Shown here piece by piece: positions 9,884-23,241 of a stretch of 64,000 nucleotides of DNA. The notes beneath the pieces were generated by a model. The model had not been told where the DNA came from. It saw only the letters and a program-made list of their open reading frames with translations, and did no database searches. The number at the start of each line of letters is the position of its first letter. Positions within the stretch are counted from its first letter, which is position 1. Origin of the DNA: Periconia sp. R9002 (lineage: Eukaryota > Ascomycota > Dothideomycetes > Pleosporales > Periconiaceae); contig JAMAHW010000097.1 in NCBI GenBank assembly GCA_023627715.1, positions 103,772 to 167,771 on the forward strand. Reading direction: 5' to 3'. The position numbers were made by a program, and so were the translations under genes.

Positions 9884-12800
9884 TCATAGGTTGATCACCC
9901 GTGTGTCGTCTTTCAAGAACTGGCGACGGTACTTGGCAATCTCCATAGCGATGGCGTTGGGGTCTTTGGAATTTATGATTCGCAGGTCTTTCAAAACATT
10001 TCGCAATCCTTCGTTCCATTGCTGGCGCTCAATGTTTGTTTTGCCCGGGTTCGAGGTGCCCAGCTGAACGAGAAGTTTCTCTCCTGCATCATCTATAGTC
10101 AGTGTGCGCACAGAGGAGCATTCTCCGGCATTGCGGTCTGCGGAATACTCACCGCTGATGTTCATCTGACGAAAGTGCTGGTTCTGACATGCTGGATCGG
10201 TACAATTAGTACCCAGTGCCTCGGTAGGACACACTGGAACATTGGGGTCAATTTGATGGCTATATGTTAAGGAAAGATACCCTCCGGGCACGTCCTCTGC
10301 ATACCGAGGATGATAACGGTACGATTTGAATTTTCGGAGAGGGCTCTCATACGGAACATAAGCCCAGGGATCAGGCTGAGCCAGCGAAGAAGCAGCCTGC
10401 AAGATATTAGTCTAACTCTTAAGCAGGGGCGGCACATACAGCTTCTGCGGAATCTGGGACTGGCTCGATTTTTGGATAAGCTATTGTTTGTTGGTCAGCA
10501 AAGATCAGCTATCTATATCCTATGGCAAGGCTCACATTCGTCAATTACAACTACGCCACGTTGAACGCTTTTAGTTGAAGAGTCTGTGTCCGAATCAGAG
10601 GTGTCTGAGTCTTCTGACGAAGAAATATCCATTGCACCGTCATCAGCTTCGCCCTGGGATGCACTAGTTTCTAGGCTATCAGTCACTTCCTGCAGCTGTG
10701 GCTGAGTAACCGATGCGTTGGCTTCCGGAGGTTCATACAACTCCTCCTCATCAGAGTCTGAAGTTGATGAAGTCGGCACCGAAGAAGTATTGGGCTCCTC
10801 CGTTACGTTCTGGGAAGTTGTTTGAGGTAAAACCTTTTCCACTACTTCTACCGGTTCATCGGGCTCGTACTCTTCTTCCGATTCAGACATAGCTACTTCG
10901 CCATCTTCAGAGGGAGACCCCATGATCACGTCGTTGGAGACTGGCTCTTCGGATACTTTAGGTGAATAGAAATCCTCGCCATCATCCATGGGTGTTGCAG
11001 CCTCCATCAAGTCAGAAGCTTTGGTAAGCTCTGCAGCAGAATTTGAGTCACCTGAGCTCTTGGTCTTGGGTAACATGTTATGGGTCGTGCTAGGTGACGA
11101 TGATTGGACGATTGGGGTTCCAAGTCCCGGGATGCTGCTGCTTTGTGTAAAGCTAATTGCGGCAGTTGCACGTGGCGGGGATTGCACAGGTTGTACAGAT
11201 TGTACAGGCTGTACGGGTGGTACAGGTTGTACGGGTCGAGCAGGCAAGAAGTCCTTGGGTGAAATTAGATGATGGCTGGGCTCTGATGGAAATGACGGCA
11301 GACTATTTGAGGCTGCGGGGCCAGTAGACACTTCAGATTGAGATACAGGTGCAGCTAGTGGCTCGGAGGTGGCACTGTCCAAGGCTGTAGCTTGCTCCCG
11401 GTCAATGGCATCTTTTGTCGCCCTCAGTTCTTTATGCTCCATACCCTCAGTATCGATCCCAAGCTGCTCCAATTCTTGTATCAATCTCGCCTTGTCCTGT
11501 TGCATGCGCTTGTCTTCAGCAACAAGCTGCTCCAACTGTTTTGATAATTCACTAATCTTAGCAGAATTGGCCGCCATTTCCGCATCAAGGCTAGGAAGAT
11601 CGGATTCGATCTTTGCCCGACGCAGACGCTTAACATCACGGGGAGACTCATCGTCCCTGAAAGAATCCGAAGAGACCTTGGGAGTTGTACTTGCCCCTTC
11701 CTCAGTGGAGTTGGTAGGTAAGGGTACGATTGGCTGCTGCACGGACTCTTTTGAGTTGCTGACATCCTGTTTAGGCGATTCGGCCAATTTTTCCTGCTGT
11801 AGCTTTTCTTGTCTCTGTTTCCTTAGCTTTTGAATTGTCTGGAGTTTAGCTGCAGCAAGAGCCTTTTGTTTATCATCCATTTCTTCTATCCTAGCTCGGC
11901 TGGAAGGAGTTTGAACGCCTGGAGTGGTGACTGTGGACTGAGGCTTGACCGAGGAAGGGCGTGATGGAGTATTCGTTGGTACCAGCGAGGAAGTCTGTGC
12001 TTCGTTGCGAGGAAGAATTGGTAATGATCGATGAGGAGATTTGGTGGTATTGCCGTTTCCAGAATCACTAGCAAGGTTTTTGGGCTCATCAATAACCATC
12101 GGTTCTGGGCCGCTATCCTCCACAACATCAGAAGATTCTGTCAACTCCGAAGCCAGTGGACGCTTTTTAGCAGTCGGCGTAGCTGGTGCACCTTGCACCG
12201 CGGATGGCGAATTCATGAACAGCCCGGGAATACTAGGGAAGGGTGTAGTGGGAATAGCTTGTGGCGGTTTTGCGGGAAGAGGGGACGGTTGCACCAGGGG
12301 AGATGAAGAAGATTGAGGGTTGGATGAAGGCGGTCCATTGTGGAGCGAGGCTTTAGTGTTGGCAAGCTTGGATGGGCCTGGTGAGGGTGGGTTATTTTTC
12401 AGCGCTTGGATACGCTCCTGGATAAGCTTAGTTTGGCGAGCCTTTTGTTCTTCTGCGCTGAGCTGCTGGACATCCGCAGCCGGCGCTGGGGTAGATGCCG
12501 CGGATGGAGTTTGTTGTGGCGAAGCAGTTTTTGTGGTTGCAGGTTGCTTTCCCTTCTTCGCTGCCTGTAATCGTGCAATGTAGTCCTTACGGTCGACAGG
12601 AGACGGAGCGGACTTATTGGGCGGGTCAGTTGCCACATTGGTTTTGACCGATATCAGCGTTTTCTCGTTTGCCTTGGAAGCACTATCTCCTGGAGCAGAT
12701 GATGGTGCTGGTGGAGCTGGTGCAGCCGGCGCGCTGGCGGGAGCCGTGGGTGGAGGCACACGTTCGGGTTCGGAGGGCAGATTTAACGCTTGGTACAGAT

Positions 12801-13824
12801 CTTTCAAGAGAGCCGTGTCCAGATTCTCAGCGGCCAAAGCATGGTAGCCAATGTTGTGACTATGCAGGAGTTTGATGAACTTTTTGGCTTCTTCACGCTG
12901 TTGGGGAATGGCTTTGGATGCTTCTGTCTCGGGCGGCTTCTGGGGAGTGGCTGGCGGAGGATAGCGTTCTCGATGGCTTGCCCATGAAGGACCGTCGGAC
13001 CTAGGAGCGGCCTGAGGGGCAGAACGTGGAGGGGCCTTTTGAGACGGGGTCGCGTTTCCCGTGGGCGATGTGGACGAAACGGGGTCGCTTTCACTCACTT
13101 CGCCATCTTCCTTGTCTGTGTCCATTGCGTCTGTAACCTGGTAATTGTTGAATGGAGGTGGAGGCTGCTGCGACGGTTGAAACGTTTGAGCAGCCGGCGA
13201 CAGACCTGGTGGAGGCGGGTGGGATGTGCTCTGCGGCGGGGGTTGGGTGAAAGAGGCAGGGTTGTAAGGCATTTGCGCGGAAGCGTATGCGCCGTTTGGT
13301 AGGGTAGGAGGATACTGCATTTGCATGGCCTGCTGCCACATTTGTTGGGTGGGGAGAGAATGTGGCCAGGCACCTGTACCGCTAGCGTTAGCTGTGACTG
13401 CCTCAGACAGAGCTCAGAGAAGAAGCAGCGACGCGCAAGAGTCAAAGTGAGGAAGCTAATGCACACAGTCCATGCCCTACCTGTGTCCACATTCGCAAAG
13501 ACGTGCTTCACATGTCGACAGACAGAAGATTTACATGTCGCAGCAAGTCGCTGTCACTTTCCTAGACTCTTGCGCAACCACATAGATAGATGACTTACCT
13601 GGTGGATAGGCAGCTTGTGCATTATGGCTATAAGCTTGACTGTTCAGGCCTGGAATGTTCCATGGGCTCGCATGCTCATCAGCTTGTGGTGTCCAGGAGC
13701 CATTCTGGGGTTGGTATTGTCCGTTTGGAGTGTGGTATTGCGACTGCGACTGGGATTGGGGGGTTTGCGGCTGCGCGGGCATGGTGAAAGGCAAACCGAA
13801 GGGAGGCTGCCAATTCGTCGCCAT
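9884..13824 (-). CDS. Red1/ZFC3H1-type zinc-finger protein (putative nuclear RNA-elimination factor)
   Basis: Five exons on the minus strand (13824-13599, 13391-10536, 10480-10440, 10396-10153, 10092-9884) give 1,191 residues. The donors GTAAGT, GTGAGC, GTATGT and GTGAGT and the phases all fit. The first 1,000 residues are low-complexity (Pro/Gln/Ser/Ala-rich, acidic near 950-1,020), with a short coiled-coil stretch near the AKISELSKQLEQL segment. The C-terminus holds a compact finger with the spacing C-x8-C-x4-C-x3-H (about residues 1097-1114), followed by LLVQLG and NPGKT patterns. This matches the zf-C3H1 domain of fission yeast Red1 and animal ZFC3H1, which connect the Mtr4-type helicase to poly(A)-binding factors for exosome decay of unwanted nuclear RNAs. 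The role here is inferred from that domain. The gene shares its promoter region with the divergent myosin II gene. Confidence 0.8.
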
Positions 13825-14463
13825 AGTGGCGCGTCAAGACGGGATGGTCTGCGCGTAGACGGTGAAAGATATTGTCCGGCCTAGCTGATCAGTGAAAGTA
13901 CGATAACACGACCGAACACGGCGCGACCGGATATCAGAGGAAGGGAGGGGATGGCGAAGAGAGAGGGGGAGTTGGCGCGGCGTAGTAGGTAGTGGGCGGA
14001 TGGGATGTGGATGTGAACAGAAGACGCATGTCGATCTCTCTCTTTCTCTAAAATGGTGGCCCGAGCTCCCATGTGCTTCAATGTTGGAGAAGTAGAGAAT
14101 CACGTGCGCTCGCTTAAGGTACGCGCGATGATGGAAGGCGGGATGGTGGTTGCTGCAGCCGGTTGCTAAGGAGGCTCGAGCGCGGCCAGGTGTGTAAACA
14201 AACTACGGCCATGATCCATCCCGCCATCTCTCCGCAAGAACCACCAGACTGCCACGACGCCTTCACTTAGCTGTCATTGTACATATCCGTGGTCATTTGG
14301 CGTCTTTGGCTCACTTGAAATTTCTTTCGGTTTTACGACTAATTTTTGTTGCTTTCGATAATGCTCGTGCGCTGCGTCGAGGTTCAAACATCATAACATC
14401 GCTTTTACCATCCCCATACCTCCCCACACCTCCTCTCTCCACATCACAACAACATAGCACGTC
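13825..14463. promoter_or_regulatory. Shared divergent promoter region of the Red1-type gene and myosin II
   Basis: The 639 bp between two divergent start codons must hold both promoters. The myosin side ends in a C/T-rich leader (14395-14460) typical of ascomycete 5' UTRs. No clear TATA box is visible. A CpG-containing, GC-rich core lies around 13,910-14,000. Confidence 0.55.
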
Positions 14464-17400
14464 ATGAGTGCTCCCGCCCAAAATGGGCCCCGGTGGTCGA
14501 GAAACAGCCCATTTGCGAGAAATCCATCCTCCGCTTCGCCATCCTCTTCTCCCCTACAGTCCTCTTCAGCCGTAGCCCAGCGGCCGAAATCCGCCGTCCT
14601 CTCCTCACCCTTCCTCGAATCGCAAAACAACACGGGTCACGCGCGGAACCAATCACTCACCCACCTGGGTAGTAGTCCAGCGACAGGGCGGCCGGATATC
14701 AACAGAATGCGCGCCAATTCGACTCGGAACAGCACACTCGCAGGCACATTTGCGCCCAAATTCATCGAGGACGAGTCGCAGAACATCCCCGAAGTTCGGG
14801 GAATAGAAGGAGAGAATGACTTTTCCGGGAAGCGCTATGTCTGGCTCCGCGACCCGAAAACGGCGTTCGTCCGGGGTTGGGTGGTCGAAGAAAGACCTAG
14901 TGGTCAACTGCTGGTTCAGTGCGACAATGGCGAGCAGCATGAAGTGGATGCAGAGTCTGTCGACAAGGTCAACCCAGCCAAATTCGACAAAGCAGACGAC
15001 ATGGCAGAACTCACGCATTTGAATGAGCCCTCTGTTATTCACAATCTGCATATGCGTTATCAAGCAGATCTGATATACGTAAGATAACTCATTATACGAT
15101 GGCCAAGCAGACGGTAAAAAGCTAACACCCCAGACAGACATATTCAGGACTGTTTTTGGTAACAGTCAATCCGTATTGCCCGCTCCCTATCTATTCTCGC
15201 GATTACATCAACATGTATCGGGGGAGAAGCCGCGAAGAAACGAAACCGCACATTTTCGCCATGGCCGATGAGGCTTTCCGGAATTTGGTCGATGAAGGTG
15301 ATAACCAGAGTATTCTGGTCACGTAAGTCTAAACGTTTCCTCTTCACAGCAACATCTAACCTTAGTAGTGGAGAGTCAGGCGCTGGAAAGACAGAAAACA
15401 CGAAAAAGGTCATACAATATCTGGCTGCAGTCGCTACATCGGACGACCCACGAGGCAAATCTGGAGGAAGACAGCACTCCAACCTTTCCGAGCAAATTCT
15501 CCGTGCCAATCCCATCCTCGAAGCCTTCGGAAACGCCCAGACTGTTCGGAATAATAATTCGTCCCGTTTTGGAAAATTCATCCGGATCGAGTTCTCACGC
15601 GCTGGCCAAATCGCGGGAGCTTACATTGACTGGTATTTACTGGAAAAGTCGAGAGTCGTGCGGCCCAATGCGAACGAGCGCAATTATCACGTATTCTACC
15701 AACTCCTCCGAGGCGCCGATGCGCAGATGAAGCGAGACTTTCTCTTGAATGGTTTGGATGTCGAAGATTTTGACTATACAAAACACGGCAACGACACGAT
15801 TTCCGGCGTTTCGGACCAGGAAGAATGGAATGCACTGGTAGAGGCCTTCCATATCATGGGGTTTTCTGAAAAGGAACAGTCTGCAATCATACGAACCGTG
15901 GCTGCCGTGCTTCACCTCGGTAACATCAGAGCTGTGAAGGAGAGCCGTCGAGCCGACCAAGCATCTTTTGACCCAGAGACTATTGAGCAAGCCCAGAAAG
16001 TTTGCCAACTGCTTGGCATTCCCATGGAAAGCTTCGTCAAAGCATTGCTTCACCCTCGCGTCAAAGCTGGCCGAGAATGGGTCGAGAAGGTTCAGACACC
16101 AGACCAAGTCAATCTAGCGATCGATGCTCTGGCGAAGGGTATCTACGAACGTGGCTTTGGGGATTTAGTTGACCGCATCAACCGACAGCTTGATCGTACC
16201 GGCTCAGGCGGGGACGATTCTCACTTTATTGGTGTCCTTGATATTGCAGGATTCGAAATTTTCGAAGAAAACAGCTTTGAGCAGCTGTGCATCAACTACA
16301 CCAACGAGAAACTCCAGCAATTCTTCAATCACCACATGTTCGTTCTAGAGCAGGAAGAGTATGCACGAGAGCAGATTGAATGGAAATTCATCGATTTCGG
16401 ACGAGACCTGCAACCCACCATCGACTTGATAGAACTGTCCAATCCTATTGGTATCTTCTCCTGTTTGGACGAAGACTCTGTGATGCCCAAAGCTTCCGAC
16501 AAGACATTCACCGAAAAACTCCATTCTCTCTGGGATCGCAAGAGCAGCAAGTACAAGCCATCGCGCTTGACACAGGGTTTCATGCTCACTCACTATGCTG
16601 CGGAAGTAGAGTATTCGACAGAAGGTTGGCTGGAAAAGAACAAGGACCCTCTGAACGACAATGTCACGCGTCTACTAGCTGCGTCTACCGACAAGCACAT
16701 CTCCACTCTTTTTGCAGATTGTGCTGATACTGAAGATGATACTGGAAGCTCTCGTAACCGTGTGAAGAAGGGTCTCTTCCGTACTGTTGCCCAACGTCAT
16801 AAGGAACAACTCTCCTCGCTCATGACGCAACTTCACTCCACACACCCGCATTTCGTTCGTTGCATTCTCCCCAACCACAAAAAACGACCGAAACAGTTTA
16901 GCGCGCCCCTCGTTCTCGATCAGCTTCGATGTAACGGTGTTCTAGAAGGCATCAGAATCGCACGTACTGGTTTCCCTAACCGTCTTCCCTTCGTGGAGTT
17001 TAGGCAACGATACGAGGTTTTGTGCAATGATATGCCAAAAGGTTATGTTGAGGGCCAGGCTGCGGCTAAGATTATATTGGAGAAACTCAACCTAGATCGC
17101 GCTCTTTATCGCGTCGGTCTTACCAAAGTCTTCTTCCGTGCTGGTGTTCTCGCAGAACTGGAAGAACAGCGTGATAATCTTATTCGCGATATCATCTCCC
17201 GTTTCCAGTCCGCTGCGCGAGGTTTCATCCAACGTCGCATTGCACACAAACGTCTGTATCGAGCGGAGGCAACGCGAATCATTCAACGAAATTTCCAAAT
17301 ATACTTGGATCTCCAAGCCAACCCCTGGTGGAGTCTCTTCGTGCGCATGAGGCCTATGCTTGGTGCCACTCGTCAGGCAGCAGAAGTCAAGAAGCGGGAA

Positions 17401-20400
17401 GAGCTAATTCACAAGCTCGAAGAAAAGATGGCAGAGGAAGCCGCCGACAAGCAGCGTGTAGAGGATGAACGTCGCCGAGCAGAGATGGACATCCAGCGTA
17501 TACAGAAAACCCTCGAAAGTGAGCGTGCTCTGGCTCTGGACAAAGAAGAAATCTTCAAGCGTCTCCAGCTCCGTGAAGCTGAACTATCGGAGAAGCTTGC
17601 TGGTGCTATTGAGGATCAAGACAAGCTTGAAGATCAACTAGACGAGCTGATGGAGGCGAAAAAGAACGCCGAAGATCAAGCCGAGCGCTTTAGAACGGAC
17701 CTGGAGCAAGCAGGTCAGATAATTGGCACTCTGGAAGGTGAAAAGGAGGACTTGGAGAACAGAATATCTCAATTGGACCAGCAACTACAAGATCTCGAAA
17801 ACGCCAAGTCCGAGCGTAGCCAAGCCGAGGAGTCTTTGAGTCAAGAAGTCAAGATGCTGCAGAGTCACCTGAGCTTGAAGGAAAGAAAATTGCAGGAGCT
17901 TGAAGCAAAGCTTCTCAAGACTGACCAGGACCTGGACATCAAGCTAGCGGCCTCTAACAAGGAAGTGCAGTCCCTGAAAAAGCAAGTCAAAGATCTGCTT
18001 GATGAGAATCGTCAAGTTCGGCAACAGATTGCCGATCTTTCTTCGACATCCACGAGTTATGAAGATCTCATAAGGCGCAAAGAAAGTGAGCTCGCCATTC
18101 TCAAAACGGACCTCAAGAAGTATGAGTCGGATCGCCAGACCTTTGACAGCGAGAAACGCACTCTAGCGAGCAAGCACGATGACTTGCAGAGCCGGCTGCG
18201 TGAAGCTAAAGCTGAGTTGGATGCCATGCGGTCACAAAAACAGCAGCTAGAGCGTGAAGCTGCTGACGCCAAACGCCTCTTGGAAGAAAAGATATCGGAA
18301 GATGCCGAATCCAGCGAAGGAAGGAAACTCCTGGAAGAGCAGCTTGATAATCTGAAGAATGAACTTTTCGAAGCTCAACGAGAGCTGAGTCGGGAAAGAC
18401 AATCTCGTGATGACGTTGAACTGCTCGCCGAGCACAAATACGACACGCTCAAGCGAGATTACGATGCTCTGAACGAGTCCAAAATCACTATCGAGAAGGA
18501 AATGTATGCGCAACAAGATGTTCTCCGTAGAGCCAACGAATCACGAGCGTCTACCGAGAAAGAGCGCAAAGACTACCAGAATGAACTGCGTGGACTCCGT
18601 GAAAAATACTTGCAGCTTCAGGAAGAAAAGCTGGATGCAGATGCTGCTGCAGAACGAACGCAATCGAAAATCGCACTTCAGCGGCAAGCCGAACAACGGA
18701 AAGAGCTTGACGCCAAAGATAAGCAGCTCGACCAGCTGGAGGCCGAGCGCGATGAGCTCTCGGAGCAAGTCCATAACCTCACACAAATGCTCGCCGACTC
18801 CGACTCGTTCAAACTTCGCAATGATCAGCAAAAAGAGCGACTTGAGCGTGAGTTGGTCACTATCAAAGGAAGACTTACCGCATCGGAAAACGACAACCGT
18901 GCATTAATGAACAAGGTCGCCCAGAAGAACTTGGACATTGCACGTTCGAACTCGCGTGCCGGGGAGACCCAGCGTTCACGCATTACGCAGTTGACGAGAG
19001 AGAAATCGAAAGCTGAAGAGGAAAACAGACGTCTTCTGAAGGACCTTGAAGACGCTCAAATCGCGATTACGTCATTAGAGAAGCAAAAGGAGAAGCTCGC
19101 ACTTGATTTGGAAGACCTGAACCACGAGATCACGAGAGAGCACAAAACCAACCGCAATGCTGAAAAGACCTCTTCCACTGTCAGTCTCCAGCTCGCTGAA
19201 GCGAACCGAAAGCTGGAAACAGAAAGACAGTTGCGAACGCAGGCCCAGGCCAATACCAGGGTAGTTCAGACAGCCCTCGATACCAGTCACAAAGAACTAG
19301 AAGAATGTCGGGGTCAACTCGTGCTTCTCCGAAAAGTGTTCGATCCTGAGAGCGGCGATAGCCCTACGTCCTACGATGCTGCTAAACCCACCATCTCGCG
19401 AGCAGTTGATGTTGCCGAACGCCTAGAAGCCATGAACCAAGCGTTGCGTGTGGCTACGGAGAGATACACAAGAGCAGAATCCCAGCTTGATGAATTGCGT
19501 GAGAGGCATGAAGATGAGATCAACGATATGGATGCTCGTCATGCTAACTCTAAGCGAGCGCTGTTAGAAGAGATGAACAGCAGTCAGGTTAACCAGGCGA
19601 ACGCTCCGCGCTCCCCAGCTCATCATCGCAACAATAGCGACAACCGTAAGCCATTCTCAAGGGCAAACACTCCAACCAACCAGAGACAGCTGAGCAGCGC
19701 CACCGTTCACTCTGCCCGATCAGACCGCACTGTCGACACCATCACGTACAAGGACCGCATGGACTTGGCCTCGGAGCTCGAAACCCTACAGAACAAGTTC
19801 GAAATGTCGGAAATGCGGGTCAAGCATTTGCAAAGCGAACTCGATCGATCACCTGCTCGCAACAACTGGCAAGATGAAAGCCCCTCGCTACGAAGAGTGC
19901 AAAAGCTCGAGCGCGAGAACTTCCGTCTCCACGACATGCTTGATGACTCTGCGAAGAAGGTTTCTTCTCTGGAATATAGCCTTCGTGCTGGAGAGTTGTC
20001 CTACAAAGAAGTGCAGACAAAATCTCACGAGGAGTTGTTCGATCTATTGAACTCGCAAGAGCAGAACAGAAAGTCCGTGGTACAGGCGCACAATGCGACA
20101 GTCAATGAGCTTGCCGATGCTAAAGCAGCCTTTGATGAAGTGAAGCAGGCGAAGATTGCACTGGAGGTTGAGCTTCGAGATACAAAGTCTGAGCTGGAGG
20201 ATGTTCTTGCTGATCAGGAGGAGGAGCACGCAAACCATAATCAGCTACTCCAAGAATTCGCAGACCTCCAAATACGCCTTGACAATGAAACGTCAACATT
20301 GGTCGACGTTCAGTCCAGCCTGATGCTTTACAAGAGCCGTGCTGATGAGTATTTCAACAAACTGGAGCAAGCCGAGATTGCAGTTTTGAAAGCTTCGCGG

Positions 20401-21939
20401 GCAGAGCAGTTCGCCAAAACACAAGCCAGGGAAGCTGAAGATACTTGTGCAACGATTATGGCCGAGCGGAAGGAATTGGACGGTCTAGTGGAGGATCTGC
20501 AACGTCAAGTGCAACAGTACGAAGAGCGTGTGGAAGACCTGTCCACAGACTATGAAAGTGCTTTGCAAGCCAAGAAACGCCTACAGAACGAGCTGGAAGA
20601 CTACAGGAACCAGCGTGCTCACGATCTCGAAGACACTGAAACATCGATCGAGCAAACACGGAAGAAGTACCAAACGGAGCTGTCAGCATTGACACACGAG
20701 CTGGACCTTGAGCGCGAGAACGTCATCTACGCTCGAGAAGAGAATGGCCGTCTACGTGAGGAAATCGAAGAGTTGAGAAACAAGTGGGATGATGAGGTTC
20801 TGAACTCGTCAACATGGGCTAAGGAGAAGAGCCGCCTCGAAATGACGTTGCAGGACATTTCCAACTCTCGCGACGAGGCTGCCAACGCCCACAACGAAGC
20901 TCAGTCCAAGATTGTCAGCCTTCTTTCTCAGGTTCGCACTCTTCGCACAAACGTCGACGATGTCGCTGCCGAACGCGACTCTGCTATCGAAGAGAAGAAG
21001 CGTCTCGAAGCACGCCTTCAAGAAGCGGCTTCGAAGCTCGAGGACCTTGCACAGTCAGAGTCACCAGCTATGCGTAATGCGGCCACGTATGATCGCGAGC
21101 TTCTTGAGTTGAAGTCTGGGCTTGCACAACAGGAAGATATCGCTGCTGCCGCGGTTGGCAAGATGCGACGTGCAGAGATACTCGCGCAAGAAATCCAGAA
21201 GGATCTCACCACAGCACGTGAAAACAACGTGCAGTTGCACAAGGACAAGGCTGCCGTTGAGAAGAACCTCAAGGATCTCCAGCTACGCCTGGTCGATCTT
21301 GAGACTAAGGGCTATACCGGCTCGGCTGGAAAGGATGTAAGATTCTTGCATGGCCGCATCCAAGAGGTAAGTGTCCCCAGTTGTATATCAACTACACTAT
21401 CTAACTATAATTTGTAGCTCGAGAAAGCTCTAGAGTCATCTGAAAACACTCGCCTCGCGGAGTCCCGTAGCGTCCGTAACGTTGACCGAACGGTTAAGGA
21501 CCTTCAAAACCAGATCGAACGCCGCGACAAGCAAAACGCCTCGATTCTCGAAGACCTGAACAAGGCACGAGACAAGATGTCCTCACTCCTCACCACCATC
21601 GACGAGCTCCAGTCCTCCGACTCCAACAACCAACTCGCCGCCAAACGCGCCGAGCGCGAACTGCGTGAAGAACGCGAAAAGACGGTCCGCCTAGAACGTG
21701 AACTCGAAGGCCTCAAGAACCTCCGCGTCGAGCGCCGCAGCGTGCTCGGCGTACCTGGTGTAGCAGGCAGCGAAGCCGGTTCCATCCGCAGCCGGCGCGG
21801 CTCCAACATGGGCTTGCTCATGGCGCCCGGAACCGTGGGCGAATTTGGCGAAATGGCGACTCCGGGCAGCGAAAAGGGCAAAGTAGGCTCGCTGCGCGGG
21901 GGGCTCCGACGCGTCTCGGGCACGAAGGGTTTTTTGTAG
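14464..21939 (+). CDS. myoB: Type II myosin heavy chain
   Basis: Four exons (14464-15078, 15138-15322, 15366-21366, 21418-21939) encode 2,440 residues. The introns have GT..AG ends and fitting phases. The N-terminal ~105 residues are Ser/Pro-rich and followed by an SH3-like segment. The motor has the P-loop GESGAGKT (269-276), switch I NNNSSRFGKF (329-338) and switch II DIAGFE (559-564), with an IQ-type light-chain site near 875-900 (FQSAARGFIQRR). A coiled-coil rod fills about 935-2,400, with one Ser/Pro/Asn-rich break near 1,690-1,730. The C-terminus ends in TKGFL. Class II myosin forms bipolar filaments that pull the actin ring at septation and cytokinesis in hyphae. Length and layout suit filamentous fungal homologues. 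The stop lies directly after a slippery T TTT TTG; see the separate entry on the -1 frame. Confidence 0.97.
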
Positions 21940-22430
21940 TAGGTGGGACCTCCGTTGGGGAGAGGGCGTGGAGGTCCGAGCACCACACTACAACGAACAG
22001 GCTTGGTTATCCGGCGACTGTTGTTGAAGAGGATGAGGAGGAGGGGGAGGAGCTGCAAGAAGCTGCTGTTGCTCCTCCTCTGCATCACCACCACCTTGGC
22101 GAGCACGATGAACGACTCGTGTATCGAAGAGAGAGCGAAGAGGGGCGAGGGTATATTTCGTTTGCGGATGAGGATGAGGAGGCGAGGACGTTGGTGGGGT
22201 TTGAGCTGGGTGTTGGCGAGGAGGCAAAGTTGAGGGAGGGCGATGTGGTCAAGGAGATTGAGATTAGCGAGGATGGATATGAGGATGACGAGGAGGTTGA
22301 TGATGATAATGAGGATGGGGGTGGTTTGGGTAGGAGGGATAGTACCATGGAAACTGGAGGCGGTGGTGGGGGCAGCTTGAAAAGGAAGAGGACTATTAGG
22401 GTTGTTATTCGGAGTCGGGCGTTTTTGTAG
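21933..22430 (+). other. Open -1 frame beyond the myosin II stop, candidate C-terminal extension
   Basis: The last sense codons of myosin are GGT TTT TTG followed by TAG. A -1 shift at T TTT TTG would read on through GTA GTA GGT for 164 further codons to TAG at 22430. That frame contains no stop and has no ATG until close to its end. It reads as an acidic, structured-looking polypeptide (for example GYISFADEDEEARTLVGFEL), with a His4 patch and a basic end (LKRKRTIRVV). It could be a frameshift product, an alternatively spliced 3' exon, a decayed former C-terminus, or chance in GC-rich DNA. Confidence 0.35.
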
Positions 22431-22779
22431 GGTGTGTTTGTTCTTTGGGCTCAAGTCGTGTGCCTTTGGGGATTGGCCTGGGCCTGGGCTTGGTTTTTGG
22501 TTTTGGATTTTGGCATGTTTGAGTAAGGATTGGTTTGGTTGGGGGGTTTGGCTTGGGGAAGTCGATACCTGGTCAGGACCTCGCGGGGGTTTTTTTTTTT
22601 TGGTTTTGGTTCGTCGTCGTCGCCGTGTGGGCGGGCGTTTTTTACGCATGTTTTTTTTTTTTCTTTTTTTCTTTCATGCAGAGGGTTTGTTTGTTTAGGA
22701 ACGGGATTGAGCCGTTCAATTGAGCAGTTGACATGGAGTGGAGAGAATAATCAGAACCTCGATCTCCCTACTGAACCTT

Positions 22780-22817
22780 TTCTTCTTCTTCTTCTTCTTC
22801 TTCTTCTTCTTCTTCTT
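22780..22817 (+). repeat. (TTC)n microsatellite
   Basis: About twelve to thirteen uninterrupted TTC units in the 3' flank of the myosin II gene. Confidence 0.9.
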
Positions 22818-23222
22818 TGCAATTGAATGAATGAATGATTGATTGATTGAGTAATAACGTGTGTATGTAATACTCAACTCTGACCTCGTCTCCGTCAGCG
22901 GTCACCTACCTCTTCACCCTTTCCCTCTATTTGTCTTTTTTGTGTTATGGACGTGGGGATTGATGGGGAAAGAAGGGAAAGGGGGACATAGGGTACTGGG
23001 TGTGCTTGCTTACATAGGTTGAGATGTTGTTGTTGTTAGTTGGTTGGTTGGTACGAAGTTGGTACATACTGTGTTGTCTGAGTTCTGCGGCGGTTTCGGC
23101 TTCAAGGTCGGTTGGGTAGGTGGGTAGTTTGGCATGCTGGATGGAGAAGGGGGTCGGGAAAGAAAGATAATTGTATAGGAGACATATGCGGACTGGGTGT
23201 GTTTTATCTTGTAGATTTTCTT

Positions 23223-23241
23223 TATATATATATATATATAT
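23223..23241 (+). repeat. (TA)n microsatellite
   Basis: About nine TA units, with no coding context. Confidence 0.85.

Noticed and set aside
21504..22649. 381-codon minus-strand frame opposite the myosin 3' end
   Set aside because: Low-complexity Pro/Ser/Arg composition; overlaps the conserved myosin rod coding strand.
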